A DNA stretch of 6,256 bases from an uncultured euryarchaeote (GTDB taxonomy: Archaea > Thermoplasmatota > Poseidoniia > Poseidoniales > Poseidoniaceae). The stretch spans positions 1-6,256 of the forward strand of contig CALCOP010000068.1 of NCBI GenBank assembly GCA_937897365.1, given 5' to 3'. Position numbers and translations under genes: made by a program. Of this stretch, positions 1-4,734 are shown piece by piece (positions within the stretch are counted from its first letter, which is position 1; each line of letters starts with the position of its first letter). The notes under the pieces were generated by a model. That model had not been told where the DNA came from and did not search any database. It worked only from the letters and a program-made list of their open reading frames with translations.

Positions 1-180
1 GAACGCATCAACAGTGACCTCAGTGTCCGCTTCATAGAGAACAAGAGAACACACTTCTTCTCGATAAAGACGGCCAAGGCGAACGCCAGTTCCGAAATCC
101 TTCCATCGAATATTCTCTTCAAGCCATTCTTTATCGATGTTGAATCCGAGCCAATCCGCCATGTTATGGGTGAAGGTCAT
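1..180 (-). CDS. Cupin-domain protein, ChrR-like (5' part, runs off left edge)
   Basis: The minus strand is open from the ATG at 180 to the window edge and gives 60 residues beginning MTFTHNMADWLGF. The pattern of a Trp (residue 26, in RWKDF), then GTGVRLGRLYREE, then a hydrophobic strand (VCSLVLYEADTEV) resembles the start of the ChrR-type cupin domain, in which a 'W..f.pGV..k.L' segment precedes the metal-binding HxH of the barrel. The metal ligands themselves would lie beyond the edge and cannot be checked, so the family call is an inference from a short match. The start is uncertain: a second ATG lies at 162, neither has a well-spaced ribosome site, and the frame stays open upstream to an ATG at 279 that would overlap the divergent gene. 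The gene is divergent from the membrane-protein gene that starts at 278. Confidence 0.5.
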   Translation of the reverse strand, partial: MTFTHNMADWLGFNIDKEWLEENIRWKDFGTGVRLGRLYREEVCSLVLYEADTEVTVDAF

Positions 181-207
181 GCTCCGCCTAAGTCGTTCCA
201 GCACATG

Positions 208-224
208 AGCGCTTCGGAAGCGCT
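208..224. promoter_or_regulatory. 17-base near-perfect palindrome between divergent genes (possible operator)
   Basis: AGCGCTTC-G-GAAGCGCT is a perfect inverted repeat of two 8-base arms around one central base. It lies between the likely start of the minus-strand cupin gene (180) and the plus-strand membrane-protein gene (278). The symmetry and position fit a dimeric regulator site acting on one or both genes. No regulator gene is visible in the window, so the role is inferred. If the cupin gene starts further upstream, the palindrome would lie inside coding sequence. Confidence 0.35.
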
Positions 225-277
225 TCACACACCAAAAAACAGGGATGATTTGAATATGGGTACACCTATCAAGGTTC

Positions 278-1099
278 ATGGCGACTCCAATTCAATTTCC
301 GGAGATTCCTCCCGCTGGCCCTTGGGAGGGGTATGTGCTGGTCGTTATTTGGCTCCCGATGATTCTTCGCTTCCTCTTTCTTGTTGTCCCATTCCGTAAA
401 GCCATCGCTCAATTGGCGCCACATTCGGGTTGGGCTCTCAAACAACTGCGTGAATTACCCGTCAAAGGCTTTGGAATACTTGCCTTGAATGAGATTATAG
501 CATTCACCATACCTCCACTTTTGGTACTTCTTATTCGAATGACAAGCGATCCTCTGGGTTGGCAGAGTTGGGGTGAGGTTTCAAACACCGGTTATGCCTT
601 CTTGATGTTGTTTTTGATAATGTGGGTCTTCTTTGATTTACTGCGAATTAGTCGCGTGCGACGGATGATGAAGGCCGTTGAAAAAAGAGATATTTCTAAA
701 TTAAGAAAAGTTGCAGACGCGGGAATTGGTATTCGTAAATGGTTGAACAAGTTTTCAGGGAAAGCCAAGAAGACCGAAGAAGAAAATGAACAATCAATGG
801 CTGACTCAAGCAAGAGTATTGCAAAAAATTCACTCGCCTTATGGGGAACTCGAATCTTGGCCACACGTAGGCTTACGCCTCAAGGACTTCTTACAGGAAT
901 TGCTTTTGGTGCAGCCATAGAAGTCGCTAAAGTTGGCGCTGGAAAATTAACAGATTCTGTTGACAAAAAAATGCAAAAAGAATTTGACAAAATTGCAGAA
1001 GTCAATACGATGACTCTTCTCAAACTCCTCATGCGAGATCTCGCCATGGGAATTCTTCCTCTGGTTCTCTTAGCCTACTTACCTGTGCTTCTTGGGTGA
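278..1099 (+). CDS. Hypothetical membrane protein with four predicted helices
   Basis: This is a 273-residue protein of no family I recognise. Hydrophobic stretches suggest membrane helices near residues 18-39, 66-87 and 105-124, and a C-terminal one near 248-272. Between the third and fourth is a charged, probably cytoplasmic region of about 120 residues. It has a basic start just after the third helix (RISRVRRMMK), a Lys/Glu-rich linker near 155-175, and a Gly/Ala-rich segment at 202-223 that could pack as a weak or re-entrant helix. The start at 278 has only a weak AAGG three bases upstream. The frame is long, hydrophobicity is well ordered, and the opposite-strand frame across 592-864 is a shadow. 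The gene leads a co-directional run with the mutase gene 54 bases downstream of its stop. Function is unknown; a structural or transport role would be guesswork. Confidence 0.85.
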   Translation: MATPIQFPEIPPAGPWEGYVLVVIWLPMILRFLFLVVPFRKAIAQLAPHSGWALKQLRELPVKGFGILALNEIIAFTIPPLLVLLIRMTSDPLGWQSWGEVSNTGYAFLMLFLIMWVFFDLLRISRVRRMMKAVEKRDISKLRKVADAGIGIRKWLNKFSGKAKKTEEENEQSMADSSKSIAKNSLALWGTRILATRRLTPQGLLTGIAFGAAIEVAKVGAGKLTDSVDKKMQKEFDKIAEVNTMTLLKLLMRDLAMGILPLVLLAYLPVLLG

Positions 1100-1100
1100 T

Positions 1101-1123
1101 TTCTCCGCCATCTTCATGGAGAA
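1101..1123 (+). other. Small inverted repeat after the first membrane-protein gene
   Basis: TTCTCC and GGAGAA form a 6-base stem with an 11-base loop, starting directly after the stop codon at 1097-1099. No T-run follows, so it is not a convincing terminator. It may be chance or a weak RNA stem in the spacer before gpmA. Confidence 0.2.
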
Positions 1124-1142
1124 GCGGCGCTGCCATTGATTC

Positions 1143-1148
1143 AAGGGG
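1143..1148 (+). promoter_or_regulatory. Ribosome binding site deciding the gpmA start
   Basis: AAGGGG lies five bases before the ATG at 1154. The in-frame ATG at 1136 has no such site, and family proteins begin just before the 'LLILMRHGQS' strand, so 1154 is preferred. Confidence 0.5.
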
Positions 1149-1153
1149 TCATC

Positions 1154-1858
1154 ATGTCTTTGCTAATTCTCATGCGCCACGGACAGTCAGTTTGGAATGC
1201 TGCAAACCTGTTTACTGGCTGGGTTAATGTCCCACTCACACCGGAAGGAATTGATGAGGCAGTTGAAGGTGGCCGGCAAATTGCCCATCTTGCAATTGAC
1301 GAAGTGCACACTTCGACTTTAATTCGTGCTCAGATGACTGCTATGCTCGCACTAAGTGAACACAAGAGTGGGAAAACTCCAGTCGTTCAAACACCTCAAA
1401 TGGTTGAAATGACGTCTGAATCAGGGGAGGCATCAATGACAGACTGGTCAAAAACCAACGGTCCATTAGAACACATCCTCCCGGTATACATGGCTTCAGA
1501 ACTCAATGAACGCATGTATGGCGACCTACAAGGCTTGAATAAGCAAGAAACTCGGGAAAAATACGGAGATGAACAAGTGAAAATTTGGCGTCGATCCTAC
1601 GATGTTCCACCCCCAAATGGGGAAAGTTTGGAATTAACTGCGAAGCGAACGTTACCTTATTTCTCATCAAAAATCCTCCCACAACTGGATGCTGGAAAGA
1701 ATATTTTTGTTGCTGCACACGGTAATTCGCTGCGAAGTGTCATCATGGATATTGAAGGCCTTTCTCGTGAGGAAGTTCTTCGTTTAGAAGTCCCGACTGG
1801 AATCCCAATTGTGTATGAGCGCCTCGAAGGAAACTGGAAGCGCGTTAACAATTATTGA
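1154..1858 (+). CDS. gpmA: 2,3-bisphosphoglycerate-dependent phosphoglycerate mutase
   Basis: The enzyme interconverts 3-phosphoglycerate and 2-phosphoglycerate in glycolysis and gluconeogenesis through a phosphohistidine. From the ATG at 1154 it is 234 residues. It has the RHG signature at 8-10 (His9 the phosphorylated residue), the FTGWVNVPLT block, the ELNERMYGDLQG block carrying the catalytic Glu119, the WRRSYDVPPP block and the second catalytic His189 in AAHGNSLRS. It closes with VPTGIPIVYE, typical of the family. An ATG at 1136 would add six residues, but AAGGGG five bases before 1154 favours the later start. Compared with the E. coli enzyme as I recall it, there are about 35 extra residues before the NER motif and a similar loss after the PPP motif. 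That layout, and the run RTLPYF..KILPQLDAGKN, match the chlamydial form from memory. The DUF1499 gene follows after 9 bases. Confidence 0.95.
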   Translation: MSLLILMRHGQSVWNAANLFTGWVNVPLTPEGIDEAVEGGRQIAHLAIDEVHTSTLIRAQMTAMLALSEHKSGKTPVVQTPQMVEMTSESGEASMTDWSKTNGPLEHILPVYMASELNERMYGDLQGLNKQETREKYGDEQVKIWRRSYDVPPPNGESLELTAKRTLPYFSSKILPQLDAGKNIFVAAHGNSLRSVIMDIEGLSREEVLRLEVPTGIPIVYERLEGNWKRVNNY

Positions 1859-1860
1859 GG
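1857..1860 (+). promoter_or_regulatory. Ribosome binding site overlapping the gpmA stop
   Basis: GAGG shares its first bases with the gpmA TGA and lies seven bases before the ATG at 1868. This supports that start and co-translation of gpmA with the DUF1499 gene. Confidence 0.5.
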
Positions 1861-1867
1861 ATTTAGA

Positions 1868-2356
1868 ATGCAACTCTCCCCACGCCAAATCAGAGGATTC
1901 GTTCTCATCGTGTTACTGAGTTCTCCTTGGTTAGGGTGTCAAGTATGGATTGCAGTCAGCGCACCAGACGAAGTGTGGGACACAATGCCTGTATGTCCTG
2001 AATACAGCAGTAACTGCGCTCATATTGGGGGTGATGCGGATTATCGAATGGAAGGTGAATACGCAAGGATATTGAATCAATCAGCAGAAGATGTATGGGA
2101 TGCATTACAGCAATACGTCGATGATTCTGGTGCAGAACTGTTATTTGAAGAAAAACAGGATTCTGGTGAATCCTACACCCACTTTGTTGAAAGGACGATT
2201 TTCTGGCGTTTTCCAGATGATGTTGCAGTTCACATTACAGTGATTGACGAAAACACATGTGAACTTGAACTTCATTCTCAATCACGGATTGGCGGAGTTG
2301 ACATGGGTGTCAATCCTGCCCGGCTTGAAGGGATTTACAACGCACTCACAGCGTAG
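1868..2356 (+). CDS. DUF1499 family protein with N-terminal anchor
   Basis: This 162-residue protein opens with a basic segment and a hydrophobic helix (residues about 9-30, FVLIVLLSSPWLGC...). The helix could be a signal anchor or, less well supported, a lipoprotein signal with Cys24, since WLGC departs from the lipobox consensus. The rest matches the DUF1499 pattern: a CPEYSSNC motif at 43-50, a middle strand-rich part, FWRFPDDVAVHI at 112-123 and SRIGGVDMGVNPARLE at 139-154. Members of this family are small, mostly exported or membrane-attached, and have no established biochemical role. GAGG at 1857-1860 overlaps the gpmA stop codon and sits seven bases before this ATG, so the two genes are probably translationally coupled. 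The 3' end overlaps the convergent JAMM gene by 11 bases. Confidence 0.8.
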   Translation: MQLSPRQIRGFVLIVLLSSPWLGCQVWIAVSAPDEVWDTMPVCPEYSSNCAHIGGDADYRMEGEYARILNQSAEDVWDALQQYVDDSGAELLFEEKQDSGESYTHFVERTIFWRFPDDVAVHITVIDENTCELELHSQSRIGGVDMGVNPARLEGIYNALTA

Positions 2357-3074
2357 TATCCGCTTGTAAATTCTCCCAGCCATACGGGAGTCCTGCCTCA
2401 TCAACCAAAATGACATTGATCCCTAAGCCATTTTTTCGGAATGCAATCAACTGAATTTCATGGATTTTATGCCCGCTTGGAGCAACACCCAGCACAGGAA
2501 GATTATTGCGAGCAAAAAACGATCTCCGACGACGTTTTGTCGGTTGAGGTTGCGCTTCAACTCCTACTCTGCGACGCACACCCTCAACATCATCATACCA
2601 GGGGAGGGGGCCTTCCGGAGAGAAACGAAGTCCAAGTATCATGTCTACACCGTGAGTTTCTTGCGCCGCATCGGCATCTGCATGACTCGGAATAGCCGGT
2701 GCATTTGGATGTGTATGCAACCAATGCGTGAATCGCCCTGCTCGAGAACCACGTGATGTTGAAAACATATCATCTGTCCAATCCTCAGGTAAATGATGTA
2801 CTGAGTATGAATTCCCTCGATTAACGATGTGAGCTTCACCGATGACAAAACCTTGGCCTTGAAATAAACCCTCAGTATGCTCACTGCTCTTGAACAATGC
2901 TTCAACCTCTGGCAAATGAGGAGTCTCAGCGTCAATATCCATGCCAACAAGAATTTCGTCAGGTAAAGCTTGCAAAGCCCACCACACTAATTTCTCAAAT
3001 AAATGGCCGGGTAAATGGATTTGGGCGGTATACGATTCTCTGGTTTGAAAAGAGTCTTGATTATACGAGGTCAT
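2346..3074 (-). CDS. JAMM/MPN-domain zinc metalloprotease (JAB1/Mov34-like)
   Basis: From the ATG at 3074 this is a 242-residue protein with an exact JAMM motif, H-x-H-x7-S-x2-D, at His120, His122, Ser130 and Asp133 (HTHPNAPAIPSHAD). In this fold the two His and the Asp bind zinc. The catalytic Glu should lie upstream. Two candidates fit: Glu40 in the ALPDEILVGMD context and Glu68 in HTEGLFQG; the sequence alone does not decide. A basic patch (KRRRR, near 180-184) may be a loop insertion before the last strands. Archaeal JAMM proteins can cleave ubiquitin-like modifiers (SAMPs) from targets or process sulfur carriers, but the substrate here is unknown. An ATG at 3101 would add nine residues, but GGAGG sits five bases before 3074. 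No signal peptide is seen, so a cytoplasmic role is likely. It is divergent from the acidic-protein gene. Confidence 0.85.
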   Translation of the reverse strand: MTSYNQDSFQTRESYTAQIHLPGHLFEKLVWWALQALPDEILVGMDIDAETPHLPEVEALFKSSEHTEGLFQGQGFVIGEAHIVNRGNSYSVHHLPEDWTDDMFSTSRGSRAGRFTHWLHTHPNAPAIPSHADADAAQETHGVDMILGLRFSPEGPLPWYDDVEGVRRRVGVEAQPQPTKRRRRSFFARNNLPVLGVAPSGHKIHEIQLIAFRKNGLGINVILVDEAGLPYGWENLQADTTL

Positions 3075-3079
3075 AAGTT

Positions 3080-3084
3080 CCTCC
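3080..3084 (-). promoter_or_regulatory. Strong ribosome binding site deciding the JAMM gene start
   Basis: GGAGG on the minus strand with a five-base spacer to the ATG at 3074-3072. The upstream ATG at 3101 has no comparable site, so the shorter protein is preferred. Confidence 0.65.
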
Positions 3085-3193
3085 AACCAAGCCTCGACCA
3101 TCGCAATCAGTCATGCGAGCCACTCATTGTGAATGAAGGCAACGGAACATGGTGGGAGAAAACCTTTGAAGAGGGTCACGGCATCATCCATCC

Positions 3194-3904
3194 ATGGCGA
3201 AGAAGAAGGGAGGTTTCGGTCGATTCATCGGCGCCCTAACCGGAACGCCATACGAGCGTCTTTTGAAGCAGGTTGACAAACTCGTTTCAGAACATGAAGA
3301 TGATGACCGTAAACTCGCTCGCACACTGAATAAGCTCGTCTCGATCGTAGGTGAAAACTACGAAGACGAAAATATCGATGAGGAAGAGCACGACCTGATT
3401 ATCGAGGCAATTGAAGAAGCAGACCCTGAACGACGAAGTTTTGGAAAAGTGTCTGAAGATGAAGATTCGTTTTATTCAGGTGCAATTCCTGACGCTCCTG
3501 AACTCAAACTTGGTAAGCGAAAAAATCTCGACGAACTTATGCAATCGAAGGGTGATGAGTTTGTTGGAAGTTATGGGCGTGATGAGTTTGAAGAATTTAA
3601 ATCACGAATGACGGATGATTTTTTTGCAGAATCAGATGATGCGATTCGCAAAGGCGACCATGATGCACCGGTCGCTCGAGAAAATCGCGTCTTTGGCGAT
3701 GAAAACGAAGAACTCGAACAACTCAAACAACAGATTTCGCAAGAAACTGGCCTGGTTGACCCGAACGCAGAGGAAGAAGAGGAAGAAGAGGTTGAAGGAT
3801 ATTCAATCGACGAAGACGGCGTTGAGTGGTTTGAAGACGAGGATGGCTATTGGTGGTATCGTGAAGAAGGTCAAGATGATTGGCAGCCTTACGACGATGA
3901 TTGA
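3194..3904 (+). CDS. Highly acidic hypothetical protein with WW-like aromatic tail
   Basis: This 236-residue protein belongs to no family I recognise. It starts with a short basic stretch (MAKKKGGFGRF) followed by a probable amphipathic helix to about residue 50 (YERLLKQVDKLV...). Most of the rest is Asp/Glu-rich, with a probable coiled helix near 170-186 and a run of seven Glu at 193-199. The last 30 residues are aromatic and acidic: EWFEDEDGYWWYREE, then W230 and QPY before a final DDD. The spacing of Trp, Gly, paired aromatics and a final Trp-x-Pro recalls WW domains or similar short Trp modules that end many thermoplasmatotal proteins. No membrane segment or signal is visible, so it is probably cytoplasmic and suited to binding a partner. 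There is no close ribosome site (GAGGG ends some 18 bases before the ATG), so it may be leaderless. It ends 10 bases from a convergent gene. Confidence 0.85.
   Translation: MAKKKGGFGRFIGALTGTPYERLLKQVDKLVSEHEDDDRKLARTLNKLVSIVGENYEDENIDEEEHDLIIEAIEEADPERRSFGKVSEDEDSFYSGAIPDAPELKLGKRKNLDELMQSKGDEFVGSYGRDEFEEFKSRMTDDFFAESDDAIRKGDHDAPVARENRVFGDENEELEQLKQQISQETGLVDPNAEEEEEEEVEGYSIDEDGVEWFEDEDGYWWYREEGQDDWQPYDDD
3770..3790 (+). repeat. Purine-rich GAA/GAG low-complexity tract
   Basis: A run of GAG/GAA codons encodes the seven-Glu stretch of the acidic protein. It is a triplet-type low-complexity tract that could vary in length between strains. Confidence 0.6.
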
Positions 3905-3914
3905 TTTCTCGACC

Positions 3915-4667
3915 TCAAGAAAAGTCTCGTAAATCCGGTAGATCGCCTGCTCTTCTACGACGGGATTGAACTTGATTCCCTCGTCCGACGTGCCGCATCT
4001 GTGGCATATCGGGATTTCCAAGCGAGGCTGCATGTGCTTTCTTCTTGCGGATGTCGGTATATTGCCAAATAAAACTCAGTAAAAACAAAACTGAAACCAT
4101 CATAAGTGTCGAGGAATTTGTTGGGGAAAGCATCGTTAATGGTTGGCCTGATAGCAGCAGAACTCCCCCCATTAATCCGAGGGAACCGAGCAGAGAGGAG
4201 ACAAGAACTGGCAAAATGTTGCGAACAAAACGAACAGCGAAAAAGGCGATAATAGCCAAAACTCCGGTAATGAACTCCGTATCGACAACTTCAACACCAT
4301 TCTCATTCAAAAACACGAAGAAACCACTGAAACTGATGTAAATAAAGAAGCCAGCCATCAACCGTATACTCATTTGAACCGTGGCTGCCATCACAGAAGA
4401 ACAGATGACAATGAGCATTCCCATCACATAGATGGTCTGTTCTTGACGAACTGGAATATCGTTTGCAATCAATTGGTCATAGACAAATCCGGTAAGTGTG
4501 TAGCCAATTCCGGCTCCGGTAATTGCAGCAGCAAACTGAAGCCTCTCATGCCCTTTGAAGATTAAGAACAGTGAAATCAAAAGCATGACAGGGCCAAGAA
4601 TCGGACCAACACTTTCTATTTCTTGGAACAAGGTCGAGCCAAAATCATCGACGCCCCCCGTTGCCAT
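3915..4667 (-). CDS. Hypothetical membrane protein with seven predicted helices
   Basis: This 250-residue protein has hydrophobic segments near residues 20-37, 43-65, 77-97, 101-120, 131-147, 150-173 and 186-203, separated by short loops. An Arg/Lys-rich hydrophilic tail follows (RKKK at 207-210, SRRRR at 235-239) and is probably cytoplasmic. Gly-containing helices (GAGIGYTLTG, GSLGLMGG) suggest tight packing. The layout is loosely like DUF4203/TMEM198-type proteins, but I do not claim membership. GGAGG lies only three bases before the ATG at 4667, a short spacer but the only good site, and no other Met occurs before residue 28. The gene follows the S15 hydrolase on the same strand after 67 bases, and a weak T-run between them leaves co-transcription open. 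Function is unknown; transport or a membrane scaffold would be a guess. Confidence 0.85.
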   Translation of the reverse strand: MATGGVDDFGSTLFQEIESVGPILGPVMLLISLFLIFKGHERLQFAAAITGAGIGYTLTGFVYDQLIANDIPVRQEQTIYVMGMLIVICSSVMAATVQMSIRLMAGFFIYISFSGFFVFLNENGVEVVDTEFITGVLAIIAFFAVRFVRNILPVLVSSLLGSLGLMGGVLLLSGQPLTMLSPTNSSTLMMVSVLFLLSFIWQYTDIRKKKAHAASLGNPDMPQMRHVGRGNQVQSRRRRAGDLPDLRDFS

Positions 4668-4670
4668 GAA

Positions 4671-4675
4671 CCTCC
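4671..4675 (-). promoter_or_regulatory. Ribosome binding site of the seven-helix membrane protein
   Basis: GGAGG on the minus strand, three bases before the ATG at 4667. The sequence is ideal but the spacer is shorter than usual. Confidence 0.45.
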
Positions 4676-4715
4676 GTTAAAGCAAGGAGTCTTTAGCATT
4701 CTCGCCCAATGGAGT

Positions 4716-4730
4716 AAAAATTGACATTTT
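4716..4730 (-). terminator. Possible T-rich transcription stop after the S15 hydrolase gene
   Basis: On the minus strand, a few bases after the S15 stop codon, AAAAT-GTCA-ATTTT forms a very weak hairpin ending in five T. Archaeal terminators can be simple T-runs, so this could partly end the S15 transcript. The signal is short. Confidence 0.25.
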
Positions 4731-4734
4731 GTAT

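Noticed and set aside
166..399. Plus-strand 77-residue frame
   Set aside because: It overlaps both the cupin gene start and the membrane-protein gene, and its translation is low-complexity without any motif; a shadow frame.
2441..2756. Two plus-strand frames opposite the JAMM gene
   Set aside because: They are antisense to a gene with an exact catalytic motif and show no family features.
3124..3136. TCATT-GTG-AATGA inverted repeat in the JAMM/acidic-protein intergenic region
   Set aside because: A 5-base stem is expected by chance and has no supporting context.
3803..4033. Minus-strand frame with a CHRCGT motif that could be an out-of-frame extension of the seven-helix protein
   Set aside because: It overlaps the end of the acidic-protein gene. 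The in-frame tail of the membrane protein is a plausible Arg-rich hydrophilic tail, so no frameshift is needed.
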